From: Acidobacteriaceae bacterium
GTDB lineage: Bacteria > Acidobacteriota > Terriglobia > Terriglobales > Acidobacteriaceae
NCBI GenBank assembly: GCA_025355385.1
Contig: JANXZS010000164.1
Span: 1 to 63,389, forward strand
Length of the DNA: 63,389 bases
Direction: 5' to 3'
Part shown: in pieces, positions 18,255-27,461 of the stretch
Position numbering within the stretch: position 1 is the stretch's first letter
Layout of the letters: each line of letters starts with the position of its first letter
Notes under the pieces: model-generated
The model's input: the letters and a program-made list of their open reading frames with translations, nothing else
Told to the model about the DNA's origin: nothing
Databases searched by the model: none
Made by a program: the position numbers and the translations under genes

Positions 18255-19805
18255 ATGAATTGGAAGAGGATCGGCATATGGATGGGTGGCCTGGTAGTCG
18301 CATCAGGCCTGACTGGCGCGCAACGGGTGTTGCTGGCGCAGACCGCGGCAGCGCCCACTAAGGACGCAGGACAACCGGTTCCGGCCAAGCCCGATAGCAC
18401 GATCACTACGGAGCAGGCCAAAGAGCTCTTCCGCTCGGTGGATACGATTCTGCGTTTTTCATCGGAAGACAGCAAGCTCGCGATTCGCAGCAAGGTAAAG
18501 AGACGCTTGACCACGCGCGATGCGGTTGAGCAATACATCCTCGAAAAGTTAAAGAACGATGAAGATGCGAAGCGCATGCAGCGTGGCGAAATCGTCTTGA
18601 AGAAGTTTGGACTTCTCGACCGGGACTTCCATCTGGGACCGTTCCTTGTGAGCCTGCTGAAGGAGCAGGTGGCGGGCTACTACGACGACAAGACGAAGAC
18701 GGTGAATCTATTGGACTGGATTGGACCGGATGAGCAGAAGTCAGTGCTGGCGCACGAATTGACACACGCGCTGCAGGATCAACGCGTGAATCTGGAAAAG
18801 TGGCAGACGAAGACAGATACCAGCCTCGCTCACAACGTGGCGGAGGACAATCAGCATCTGGTAGTCGACGAGGAAGATACGGCTCGAGATGCAGTGCTCG
18901 AAGGGCAGGCGATGGCGGTGTTCATCGATTGGCAATTGAAGCCGAGCGGCAGGAGCCTGTTGACCGCGGGTAAAGAGGCGGAGGATGGGATGGATCAAAT
19001 GGGGGATGCATCGGGATCGCCAGTGTTGGCGCGGGCTCCCCTGCTGCTGCAGCAGGAGTTGCTCTTTCCTTATAAGGAGGGACTAAAGTTTGAACGGTCG
19101 GTGCTGAAGGATCGCGGTGTTGAGGCGGCATTCGCAGGGGTGCTCGATCGTCCACCATCCACCAGCTACGAGATTCTGAATCCGCGCGCGTATCAGGAGG
19201 GGCAGAAGACTCCACTGCTGCGCATGCCCGATGTTCATGGGCTTCTGGATACTGACTATCAGCCGTACGACGTGGGAGTGATGGGGCAACTTGACGTACG
19301 TATTCTTACGGAATTGCTCGGCGGTCCGGTAGTTTCCGGCGCGCTGACGCCGGCCTGGAATGGTGGCCTGTACTATGCCGCGCAGAGAAAGAGCGCGCAT
19401 ACCCCGGAGGAGAAGGCGGCGACGGCATCGCTCGGTCTTCTCTACTTCTCCAACTGGAAGACGGAGCAGGCGGCGCAGGCCTTCGGCGCAATGTACGCGA
19501 AGCAGTTGAACCTGAAGTATTCCGGAGTATCGCTGGACAGCGACAGTGATACTGCTCACGGCGAGCAGATCTACAAAACGAGCGAAGGCTCCGTGCTGAT
19601 CGTGGTGAATGGCACGCAGGTGTTCGTGAGCGAGAGTTTCGACCTGGCCCTGGCGCGGAAGCTCGAACTACTGCTGACCGGCGCGCAACAGGGCGAACAG
19701 CTGCGCATGGTGGCTGCACCGGGCCTTCCGCGGCACGAACTTGTATCTTCCTTGCGGCGGTTTCTGGGCGGAAGCGGGATGATGAGAGTGGCTCTGGCGC
19801 ACTGA
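18255..19805 (+). CDS. secreted gluzincin-like metallopeptidase of unknown substrate
   Basis: The 516-residue protein has an N-terminal signal (~1-30, 'LVVASGLTGAQRVLLAQ'). It carries an HExxH zinc motif at H167-E168-L169-T170-H171 inside 'LAHELTHALQDQ', and a plausible third ligand at E216 in 'AVLEGQAMAVF'. That spacing fits a gluzincin. The rest shows no family I can name. The protein should act in the periplasm or outside the cell. It is divergent from ygfZ with 75 bp between the start codons and is followed by mtnP after 87 bp. Confidence 0.6.
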   Translation: MNWKRIGIWMGGLVVASGLTGAQRVLLAQTAAAPTKDAGQPVPAKPDSTITTEQAKELFRSVDTILRFSSEDSKLAIRSKVKRRLTTRDAVEQYILEKLKNDEDAKRMQRGEIVLKKFGLLDRDFHLGPFLVSLLKEQVAGYYDDKTKTVNLLDWIGPDEQKSVLAHELTHALQDQRVNLEKWQTKTDTSLAHNVAEDNQHLVVDEEDTARDAVLEGQAMAVFIDWQLKPSGRSLLTAGKEAEDGMDQMGDASGSPVLARAPLLLQQELLFPYKEGLKFERSVLKDRGVEAAFAGVLDRPPSTSYEILNPRAYQEGQKTPLLRMPDVHGLLDTDYQPYDVGVMGQLDVRILTELLGGPVVSGALTPAWNGGLYYAAQRKSAHTPEEKAATASLGLLYFSNWKTEQAAQAFGAMYAKQLNLKYSGVSLDSDSDTAHGEQIYKTSEGSVLIVVNGTQVFVSESFDLALARKLELLLTGAQQGEQLRMVAAPGLPRHELVSSLRRFLGGSGMMRVALAH

Positions 19806-19892
19806 GTTTCGTTCTCACCGTGGTTGTTTATACTTATCCTTCCAGCCTAAGAATTTACTACGCCTTTCCTTGAGTGGAAAGCGCGCCGGAGT

Positions 19893-20771
19893 GTGATTTT
19901 GCAACAGGCAGAGATAGGAATTATCGGTGGTAGCGGCTTATATACGATGCCGGGGCTTACGGGCACGCGCGAACAGCGCATCAGTACACCATTTGGTGAT
20001 CCCTCGGATGCATTTATCCTGGGTGAGTTGGAAGGGCGCAAGGTTGCGTTTCTCGCCCGGCACGGTCGTGGCCATCGCCTGCTGCCCTCGGAGTTGAACT
20101 TCCGCGCCAACATTCATGCGATGAAGCAACTCGGCGTAGAACGCATTGTCTCTGTTTCGGCCGTGGGGTCGCTCAAAGAGGAGCACAAGCCCACCGACTT
20201 CGTCATACCCGATCAGTTCATAGATCGCACGTTCAACCGCGTTTCGACTTTCTTTGGAGAGGGGATCGTGGGGCACGTGGCGTTTGGCGACCCGGTATGT
20301 GCGACTGTCGCAGGAACAATCGCGGATGCTTGCAAGAAGGTAGGTGTCGTGGGCAAACCCGGCGGCACATATGTGTGTATGGAAGGCCCGCAATTTTCTA
20401 CACGCGCCGAATCCAATCTGTACCGCAGCTGGGGCGCCGATGTGATTGGCATGACGAATCTGCAGGAAGCCAAGCTCGCTCGGGAAACAGAAATCTGCTA
20501 CGCGACGATGGCGATGGTGACTGACTACGACTGCTGGCATCAGTCTCACGATGCCGTGACGGTGGATCAGATTGTTGCCGTACTTAGTCAGAATGCGGCG
20601 CACGCGGCCAAGGTGGTTCGTGCGGCGGTAGCGGCCATGCCCCGAGAGCGCACCTGCGCATGTGCCACCGCGCTGCAGTTTGCAATCCTGACCCACGCGG
20701 AATCGGTGCCGCAGGCTACGCGCGAAAAACTGAAACTGCTCATCGGGAAATATCTTCCCGAACAAGAGTAA
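19893..20771 (+). CDS. mtnP: S-methyl-5'-thioadenosine phosphorylase
   Basis: The enzyme phosphorolyses methylthioadenosine to adenine and methylthioribose-1-phosphate, the first salvage step after polyamine or quorum-signal synthesis. The PNP/MTAP fold is clear: '[15 protein letters not shown]' at the N-terminus, '[22 protein letters not shown]' (~52), '[38 protein letters not shown]' split over residues ~165-205, and 'TDYDCWH'. GTG is the start. The product should be methylated-purine specific because of MTAP-type residues, though a PNP role cannot be excluded. A PfkB kinase follows 13 bp later. Confidence 0.9.
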   Translation: MILQQAEIGIIGGSGLYTMPGLTGTREQRISTPFGDPSDAFILGELEGRKVAFLARHGRGHRLLPSELNFRANIHAMKQLGVERIVSVSAVGSLKEEHKPTDFVIPDQFIDRTFNRVSTFFGEGIVGHVAFGDPVCATVAGTIADACKKVGVVGKPGGTYVCMEGPQFSTRAESNLYRSWGADVIGMTNLQEAKLARETEICYATMAMVTDYDCWHQSHDAVTVDQIVAVLSQNAAHAAKVVRAAVAAMPRERTCACATALQFAILTHAESVPQATREKLKLLIGKYLPEQE

Positions 20772-20784
20772 TCCGGAGAAAACA

Positions 20785-21720
20785 ATGGCAATCCTGGTAG
20801 TTGGAAGCGTTGCGTTCGACAGCATTGAAACGCCGCATGGCCGTGTGGAGAACTGCTTGGGCGGCGCGGCGACTTATTTCTCACTGGCGGCGAGCTACTT
20901 CACGCCGGTTCGCGTCATCGCCGTGGTCGGCGAAGACTTTTCAAGAGAGAATGAAGCGGTGATGACAAGCCGTGGCGTAGATACGGCAGGACTGGAGCGG
21001 GCGAATGGTAAAAGTTTTCACTGGACCGGATCTTATCTGCAGAATCTGAACGAAGCCCAGACGCTCAAGACCGAGCTCAACGTCTTCGAGACTTTTTCGC
21101 CCAAGATTCCTGCTGCTTACCAGGACAGCGAATATCTTTTCCTGGCGAACATAGATCCCGTACTGCAGGAAAATGTACGCAGCCAGATGTCAGGCGTACG
21201 CATGGTGTGCGGCGATACGATGAACTACTGGATCACCGGACATACCGAGAAGCTGGCTCGCGTGCTTAAGGGCCTCGACGCTCTGTTGATCAACGACACT
21301 GAAGCCAAGATGCTGGCGAAGAACGACAACCTTGTCGGTGCCGCGAGCAGGATTCTTCAGATGGGCCCGAAGACGCTCATCATCAAACATGGCGAATATG
21401 GGGCCACGGCCTTCTTCAGCAACCGTTCCTTTCCAAGCGGGACGGAAGTGGTCACGCTGCCCTTTCGCGCACCGGCATTGCCGCTGGCCGAGGTCGTGGA
21501 TCCTACCGGCGCTGGCGACTCCTTTGCGGGGGGCTTCTTCGGATATCTGGCTTCGCAACCGGAGCAGACTCCACTCGTCTTCAAAACAGCGATGTTTTAT
21601 GGGGGGGTGATGGGATCGTTCGCGGTGGAGCGATTCGGGACCGAGCGGCTGCAAACACTCGACCGCAACGAAATCGATCTGCGCTTCAAGCTATTTCGCG
21701 GACTCAGCCATCTTGAATAG
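20785..21720 (+). CDS. PfkB-family carbohydrate/nucleoside kinase
   Basis: This is a ribokinase-fold sugar or nucleoside kinase. It has the N-terminal 'VVGSVAFDSIETPHG', the Gly-Gly motif 'CLGGAATYFSLA', and the C-terminal signature 'DPTGAGDSFAGGFF' with catalytic base D245. Because the gene is only 13 bp after mtnP, it may act on a product of methylthioadenosine salvage, for example adenosine or a ribose. This is inferred from neighbourhood only. Its 3' end overlaps the TTG start of the next gene. Confidence 0.85.
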   Translation: MAILVVGSVAFDSIETPHGRVENCLGGAATYFSLAASYFTPVRVIAVVGEDFSRENEAVMTSRGVDTAGLERANGKSFHWTGSYLQNLNEAQTLKTELNVFETFSPKIPAAYQDSEYLFLANIDPVLQENVRSQMSGVRMVCGDTMNYWITGHTEKLARVLKGLDALLINDTEAKMLAKNDNLVGAASRILQMGPKTLIIKHGEYGATAFFSNRSFPSGTEVVTLPFRAPALPLAEVVDPTGAGDSFAGGFFGYLASQPEQTPLVFKTAMFYGGVMGSFAVERFGTERLQTLDRNEIDLRFKLFRGLSHLE

Positions 21721-23350
21721 CACGGAAGCAGAGCGGCGTGGGCTGCGCCATGAGTGCCTTCTAGTGCTGGTGGCGGCGACGGCAATCTCTCTGCTCTCGT
21801 TTGCATATTGCTTCGAACATCATCTGCTGTTGCTGTACGGGGATGCGGTTGCGCACCTGCACATCGCCCGCCGCGTCTTCGACTCAAGGAATCCGGGCTT
21901 TCGGCAACTCGGCTCGGTCTGGCTGCCGCTGCCCCATTTGCTCCTGATCCCGTTTGTTCAGCGAATGAATTGGTGGCAGAACGGGGTAGCGGGGGCGCTT
22001 CCTTCGATGGCCTGCTACATCGCGAGCTGTGTGGGAATATATCGGCTGGCCCGTTTATGGCTTGCGCCGCGGGTGTCGCTGCTGGCGCTGGCAGCCTTCG
22101 CCCTCAACCCGGGATTGCTCTATCTGCAGTCCACCGCGATGACCGAGCCATTGTTTCTGGCAGAGATGATTGGGACTGCATTGCTGGTCGGCGAATTTTG
22201 TCTGGAAGTGGACAGAGACGAAACGCGGCGTGCAAACCGTCTTCTGATGGCCGCCGGATTGGTGCTGATCGCGGCAGTCTACACGCGCTACGACGGATGG
22301 ATCTACGCCAGCTTTGCGTGGCTGGTTGTGGCTACCGCGCTTTGGCGGAGCCGTAAACTGCGAGGGCCGTTGATGGGAAGCTTCCTCCTGTTTACCGTGA
22401 TGCTGGCGGCCGCGCCTGCGCTGTGGTTGGCGTACAACGCAAGGCAGTTTGGGGATCCGCTGGACTTTATGCGAGGTCCCTATTCGGCGCGCGCTATTGA
22501 GCTACGGACGGCGACTCCAGGAGCACCGCACTATCCGGGATGGCACAGCGTGCCGGTGGCGTCGCTGCATTTTCTCAAGGCCGCTGAACTTGGCGCCGTA
22601 GCGATCGCATGGGGTAATCAGCTGCTGTGGCTAACCGTCGCAGGAACACTGTTGGCTCTGTATGAGTGCCGCTCCCGGGCGATAGGAGCGGCGGTGCTGC
22701 TGTGGATTCCACTGCCCTTCTATGCTTACTCTATCGCCTACGGCTCGGTCCCGATCTTCATCCCCGTGTGGTGGCCGTTCTCGTATTACAACACGCGCTA
22801 TGGCATGGAGATGCTTCCAGCCTTCGCGCTCTTCTGCGCATTTGCCGTGGGATGGCTGCTTAATCGGGCTCAGGCGAGCTATCCGCGAATCAGCCGATGG
22901 CTGTTTGCGGCCGCGATTTTGCTTATCGCTGGAAACACGGTGGTCTTATTGCGCGCGAAGCCGATTGTTTTACAGGAAGCCATTGCCAACTCGCGTACGC
23001 GGATACCTTTTGAGGGAGCTTTCTCTGACGCCCTTCGCGCGCTGCCGCAGGAGGGACTCATCCTGATGTACACATCGGAGCATGTAGGAGCTCTTCAGAA
23101 GGCGGGGATTGCGCTGCGCCGTACCATTAACGAAACAGACTATTACCACTTCAAGCCTGCCCTCGAAGTGCCCGCGGAATCGGCGCGGTGGGTGGTTGCT
23201 ACGGAGGGCGACGTGGTGGATAAGGCAGTCAAGCTGCATCCCGACGAACTGGAACTTGTAAGCGTGACCTGCTCGACCGGTCAGCCCTGCGCGCGGATTT
23301 ATCGTTCCCAAGTGGATAACCCGGTCGCGCCAACGTCCCGGATACGGTGA
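21713..23350 (+). CDS. GT39/ArnT-like membrane glycosyltransferase
   Basis: The 545-residue protein has about ten TM helices. The first periplasmic loop bears an acidic motif ('LLYGDAVAHLHIARRVF'), and a further loop has 'TAMTEPLF', as in polyprenyl-phosphate-dependent sugar transferases of the GT-C class. The C-terminal ~150 residues form a soluble periplasmic domain. The TTG start overlaps the kinase stop by 8 bp, so translation is probably coupled. Donor and acceptor are unknown. A second GT39-type gene lies at 32.9-34.5 kb. Confidence 0.75.
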   Translation: MNSTEAERRGLRHECLLVLVAATAISLLSFAYCFEHHLLLLYGDAVAHLHIARRVFDSRNPGFRQLGSVWLPLPHLLLIPFVQRMNWWQNGVAGALPSMACYIASCVGIYRLARLWLAPRVSLLALAAFALNPGLLYLQSTAMTEPLFLAEMIGTALLVGEFCLEVDRDETRRANRLLMAAGLVLIAAVYTRYDGWIYASFAWLVVATALWRSRKLRGPLMGSFLLFTVMLAAAPALWLAYNARQFGDPLDFMRGPYSARAIELRTATPGAPHYPGWHSVPVASLHFLKAAELGAVAIAWGNQLLWLTVAGTLLALYECRSRAIGAAVLLWIPLPFYAYSIAYGSVPIFIPVWWPFSYYNTRYGMEMLPAFALFCAFAVGWLLNRAQASYPRISRWLFAAAILLIAGNTVVLLRAKPIVLQEAIANSRTRIPFEGAFSDALRALPQEGLILMYTSEHVGALQKAGIALRRTINETDYYHFKPALEVPAESARWVVATEGDVVDKAVKLHPDELELVSVTCSTGQPCARIYRSQVDNPVAPTSRIR

Positions 23351-23375
23351 TAGCATCACGCTGGATGGGATCCTG

Positions 23376-24098
23376 ATGATGGTTATTGAGTTCTTTCAAT
23401 CCGGCCACACTCTGCACTTCGATCAATTTCAGCAGATCGGGCTTGCTGGGGGAGCGATCAGCAGACTCCTGATGGCCTCGCTGCTTGGCGCGGTTATTGG
23501 ATTCGACCGCGAAATTCGCCACAAGCCGTCCGGTCTGCGAACGAATCTCCTTATCTGTTTTGGCTGTGCGCTATTTACGTTTCTCTCTGCAGTGCTAGCG
23601 GGCGAAGGCAATCCCGATAAAGGCCGCGTGGCGTCGAATATCGTGCAGGGCATTGGTTTTCTGGGTGCGGGGCTGATCCTGCACAATCGCAGTCGCGTAA
23701 GTGGGATGACGAGCGCGGCCACGGTATTCGTAGTTGCCTCGATCGGGATGGCGTGTGGTGCAGGGCTCTTTCTTCCCGCAGTGCTGGCCACTGGCGTGGT
23801 GCTGATTGCACTGGAGTCGGTGGGATTTCTGGAGACGCGACTGAACCTCAAGATTTATCCCCTGCTTTATGAGGCACGAGGGAAAGACACGACGCGCATG
23901 ATGGGAGAAATCCTGCAGGCGATGGACTGCGAGAAGCGAAGGCTATCGGATGTGCAGCAAGATAGCTTCGATCAGGTCCATCGCATTTCCTTTCCCGTCG
24001 TAGCGACCAGTAAACAGCACGTAGGACTGCTTCGGTGTTTGCGCGAAAAGAAGTCCATCGATGAAGTAGTGACATTCCGCGATCCGGAGGAAGAGTGA
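23376..24098 (+). CDS. MgtC/SapB family membrane protein
   Basis: This has a typical MgtC N-terminal membrane domain of four to five helices. Motifs include 'LLGAVIGFDREIRHKPSGLRTNLLICFGCALF' (split over ~30-62), 'RVASNIVQGIGFLGAGLI' and 'TSAATVFVVASIGM'. The cytosolic ACT-like C-terminal domain (~160-240) is short. MgtC proteins are linked to Mg2+-limited growth and inhibition of F1Fo ATPase in pathogens; in soil bacteria the role is unclear. The stop overlaps the GTG of dapF (GTGA), which ties it to the murein-recycling genes. Confidence 0.88.
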   Translation: MMVIEFFQSGHTLHFDQFQQIGLAGGAISRLLMASLLGAVIGFDREIRHKPSGLRTNLLICFGCALFTFLSAVLAGEGNPDKGRVASNIVQGIGFLGAGLILHNRSRVSGMTSAATVFVVASIGMACGAGLFLPAVLATGVVLIALESVGFLETRLNLKIYPLLYEARGKDTTRMMGEILQAMDCEKRRLSDVQQDSFDQVHRISFPVVATSKQHVGLLRCLREKKSIDEVVTFRDPEEE

Positions 24099-24904
24099 TT
24101 CCGTTTACCAAGGCGCACGCGTGCGGCAACGACTTTCTGATTGTCGAGACCCGTCACGTGGCTGAAGCGATACAACGCGAAACGGCGCGGCGACTTTGCG
24201 CGCGTAACACGGGGGTGGGCGCGGACGGTGTCGAGTATTTCGAGTGGACGGGCGAGCGTTCCGGCAGAATCACGCTGTACAACGCGGACGGCTCCATCGC
24301 GGAGATCTCCGGCAACGGCACGCGGTGCGTAGCTGCCTGGATGGCCAATACCAAGGGAGTGCCGGGGGGCGAGTTGCTGACGATTGCAACCGAGGCTGGG
24401 TTGCGGGAGTGTTCCCTCCTCGCAGCGAGAGCACCTCATTTTCAGATTGCTTCCCGCATGGGGGTGCCCACGGTCGATGAGCGCGTGGTGCATCTGGCAA
24501 CCGGCGAGCTTGTCGAAGGCGCGGTGGTTGCAACGGGCAATCCTCACTTCGTGATTTTTGTGGAGGGTGCAGAATTTACTGAGCAAGGACGGGCCTGGAA
24601 GCAAGTTGGCGAGGAGATTTGCCGTCATGCTGACTTTCCAGATCAGACAAATGTTGAGTTCGTTCGCATTCTGAATCCCGACGAAATTGAGATTCGTATC
24701 TTTGAACGCGGTGTGGGGCCGACCGCTTCTTCGGGAACCGGCACGTGCGCGACGTCCGCGGCCAGCATGGCTCTTCGAGGTGTCCATCGCAAGCTCACAG
24801 TGCATGCCCCCGGCGGCACGCAGCAGGTGGAGTGGAAGGATAGCGCGTCAGAAATATTGCTGACAGGGCCAGCGGAGCTAATAGCCCGCGGAGAGTCCTG
24901 GTAG
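24095..24904 (+). CDS. dapF: diaminopimelate epimerase
   Basis: DapF interconverts LL- and meso-diaminopimelate for lysine and peptidoglycan synthesis. Both halves of the pseudo-dimeric fold are present with their catalytic cysteines: C78 in 'SGNGTRC' and C218 in 'SSGTGTCA'. 'HACGNDF' at the N-terminus is also typical. The GTG start overlaps the upstream stop by 4 bp, and the stop codon abuts ldcA. Placing dapF beside ldcA and mpl groups DAP supply with recovery of DAP-containing murein peptides. Confidence 0.95.
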   Translation: MIPFTKAHACGNDFLIVETRHVAEAIQRETARRLCARNTGVGADGVEYFEWTGERSGRITLYNADGSIAEISGNGTRCVAAWMANTKGVPGGELLTIATEAGLRECSLLAARAPHFQIASRMGVPTVDERVVHLATGELVEGAVVATGNPHFVIFVEGAEFTEQGRAWKQVGEEICRHADFPDQTNVEFVRILNPDEIEIRIFERGVGPTASSGTGTCATSAASMALRGVHRKLTVHAPGGTQQVEWKDSASEILLTGPAELIARGESW

Positions 24905-25855
24905 ATGGCCAGCAATCCAGCATCGATCCTTAAGCCGCCTACTGTAAATCCGGGATGCACGATCGCGGTGGTATCGCCTGCCAGCCATCCGCAGCCAGAA
25001 CGCATTGAGCGTGCCATTGCGATGCTTGAGGGTCTGGGATATCGAGTGAAACGTGGCCTGCACTTGCTATCAAAGGCGAAGCCATATTTTGCCGGAACGG
25101 CGGAAGAGAGGCTCGAGGATCTCCATGCCGCTTTTGAGGATGTTGAAGTCGCGGCCATTATTTGTAGCCGTGGCGGTTACGGATCTAATTATCTGCTGAG
25201 GGGGCTTGATCTTGAGCTCATCCGGCGCAATCCCAAGCCGCTGTTCGGCTACAGCGATCTGACCGCACTGCAAACCTGGTTGCTCGATGAGGTTGGGCTG
25301 ACGGGGTTTTATGGGCCAATGCTTTCAGGAGATTTTGCCGCGGAGGACGGCGTTGATCTGATGAGCTTCCGCGCGGTCCTCGCTGGAGATCGCGTGAAGT
25401 ACGGTTCTGCGCAGGGCTTGCGGACTTTGCGCCCGGGAACGGCGACGGGAATTCTATACGGCGGCTGTCTGAGCATCCTGACTGCGGCAATGGGCACGCC
25501 GTACGCGCCGCGGACCGAGGGCAAACTGCTGTTCCTTGAGGACGTCGCCGCTAAGCCATACCAGGTGGATCGTATGCTGCGCCAGATGATTCTCGGCGGA
25601 AAGCTGGACGGGGTTCGAGGGGTGATCTTCGGAGAAATGCTGGACTGTGTTTCTCCAGGCGCTGACTCCAGCTTATTGGCCGAAGCAATTTTAGAGGTAC
25701 TCCATCGCATCGAAGGACCGATTGCAATCGGTCTGCGCTCCGGCCATGTTTCGCATGGCAATGTCACATTGCCGCTAGGGGTGATGGCGGAATTGAGTCT
25801 GGAAGGAGAGCCGATGCTTCAAATGATGGAGCCGGCTGTAAATCTAAAATACTGA
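24905..25855 (+). CDS. ldcA: LD-carboxypeptidase (peptidase S66)
   Basis: The enzyme trims the terminal D-Ala from murein tetrapeptides in the cytosol, producing the tripeptide that Mpl re-ligates. S66 features are the N-terminal 'IAVVSPASHPQPERIE', 'SRGGYGSNYLL' and nucleophile S117 in 'FGYSDLTALQ'. Later Glu and His regions are 'FLEDVAAKPYQVDRML' and 'GLRSGHVSHGNVTLPLG'. It begins directly after the dapF stop and its own stop shares a base with the mpl start. Confidence 0.93.
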   Translation: MASNPASILKPPTVNPGCTIAVVSPASHPQPERIERAIAMLEGLGYRVKRGLHLLSKAKPYFAGTAEERLEDLHAAFEDVEVAAIICSRGGYGSNYLLRGLDLELIRRNPKPLFGYSDLTALQTWLLDEVGLTGFYGPMLSGDFAAEDGVDLMSFRAVLAGDRVKYGSAQGLRTLRPGTATGILYGGCLSILTAAMGTPYAPRTEGKLLFLEDVAAKPYQVDRMLRQMILGGKLDGVRGVIFGEMLDCVSPGADSSLLAEAILEVLHRIEGPIAIGLRSGHVSHGNVTLPLGVMAELSLEGEPMLQMMEPAVNLKY

Positions 25856-27321
25856 TGCGGTCTGAAATAGGTACCCCAAAAAAGCACATTCATTTGATTG
25901 GAATCTGCGGTACGGCTATGGCTTCGCTGGCCGGCATGCTGCAACTGCTGGGCCACCGGGTTACTGGATCGGATGGCGTTGTGTATCCGCCGATGAGTGA
26001 ATTGCTGGCGGAGCTTGGCATTCCCGTGTTGCAACCCTACGCCGCCGGAAATCTTGAGCCGCATCCCGATCTTGTAATCGTAGGCAATGCGCTGTCGCGC
26101 GGCAATGCTGAGGTGGAGCATGTGCTGGATGAGCGTATCCCATTCACGTCGCTCGCGGCATGTATCCACAATCAATTTCTCGAAGGCCGCGACTCGCTGG
26201 TGGTTGCAGGCACTCACGGCAAAACGACAACGACCAGCATGCTGGCTTGGATTTACGAATTCGCATCGCGCAGCAGGCCCGAGCTGGCTCCTTCGTTTCT
26301 CATCGGAGGCGTCGCGGAGAATTTCCACACTAGTTTTCAATTACGGCCGACACGGCCGTTTGTGATTGAGGGCGATGAGTACGATACCGCTTTCTTCGAC
26401 AAAGGGCCGAAGTTTATGCATTACTTTCCGGATGCTCTGATTCTGACGCATGTGGAGTTTGACCACGCCGACATTTACCGCGATCTTGAAGCGGTGAAGA
26501 TTGCATTCAAGAGGCTGGTGAATCTAGTCCCGCGGCGGGGATGCATCCTCGCATACGACAACAGTGACAACGTTACGGAATGCGTGAGTCGGGCGTTGTG
26601 TCCAGTCGAGCGATATGGTTTTCAGCCAGGCTCCATGTGGCGCCTTGCCAATCTGAGGCATGCGGGCGGGCGGACGCATTGGAATTTGCTGCGTTCGGGT
26701 GAGCCGTGGGCGGAATTGTCATTGGGCATGGCAGGCGAGCATAACGCCCTGAACGCCACTGCTGCCGCAGCGCTGGCCGCCGGGCAGGGAATCGATGCGG
26801 CTTCGATCTCACAGGCGCTCGCCACATTCGAGAGTGTGAAGCGCCGTTTGGAAGTGCGGGCGGTGGTGAATGGAATAACGATTATCGACGACTTCGCCCA
26901 CCACCCTACTGCGATTCGCGAAACGTTGAAGGCCTTGCGGGCGTCGTATCCCGACTCGAAACTGTGGGTCCTGCTTGAACCGCGCTCGAATACCCTGCGT
27001 CGCAATGTCTTTGAGCGCGAACTGGTCGAGAGCCTGATGCTTGCGGATGAGATCGTGCTGGCCCAGGTCTTCAAGCAAGAGAGCATTCCTGCGGCGGAGC
27101 GTCTGCATCCCGAGGCAGTAGTGCAGCGTTTAATTGAATCGGGTCATCCGGCGGAGCTTCATGCCGACGCCGAGACGATTGTCGATGCTGTTGCGCCGCG
27201 CATGAAGGCGGGAGATGTTGTGGCGATTTTGTCGAATGGCGGATTCGGCGGTATCTATGAAAAGCTGCCGCAGCGCCTGGGAATACTGGCCGGGAAGCAG
27301 CGACGCGCGGGTTGCTGTTAG
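25855..27321 (+). CDS. mpl: UDP-N-acetylmuramate:L-alanyl-gamma-D-glutamyl-meso-diaminopimelate ligase
   Basis: Mpl joins recycled tripeptide directly to UDP-MurNAc, bypassing MurC-E. The Mur-ligase fold is complete: an N-terminal 'HLIGICGTAMASLAGML' (the Mpl-type start), P-loop 'VVAGTHGKTTTTSM' near residue 120, 'EGDEYDTAFFD' (the Mpl rather than MurC version), and C-terminal 'IIDDFAHHPTAI'. The 488-residue length is normal. ldcA and mpl use successive intermediates, so the overlapping genes form one recycling unit. Confidence 0.96.
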   Translation: MRSEIGTPKKHIHLIGICGTAMASLAGMLQLLGHRVTGSDGVVYPPMSELLAELGIPVLQPYAAGNLEPHPDLVIVGNALSRGNAEVEHVLDERIPFTSLAACIHNQFLEGRDSLVVAGTHGKTTTTSMLAWIYEFASRSRPELAPSFLIGGVAENFHTSFQLRPTRPFVIEGDEYDTAFFDKGPKFMHYFPDALILTHVEFDHADIYRDLEAVKIAFKRLVNLVPRRGCILAYDNSDNVTECVSRALCPVERYGFQPGSMWRLANLRHAGGRTHWNLLRSGEPWAELSLGMAGEHNALNATAAAALAAGQGIDAASISQALATFESVKRRLEVRAVVNGITIIDDFAHHPTAIRETLKALRASYPDSKLWVLLEPRSNTLRRNVFERELVESLMLADEIVLAQVFKQESIPAAERLHPEAVVQRLIESGHPAELHADAETIVDAVAPRMKAGDVVAILSNGGFGGIYEKLPQRLGILAGKQRRAGCC

Positions 27322-27461
27322 GCTAGGCCAGAAGCAGGGTCACTGTAAGGTGAGCCAGAGATCTCTGCAGGCATTTGCGTCAAGAAAATGCCTACATCGC
27401 TGACGCTGAATACATCACACTATCCCTGCTTCTGCTCTAGACGGTAGACTTAGAGCATTCC

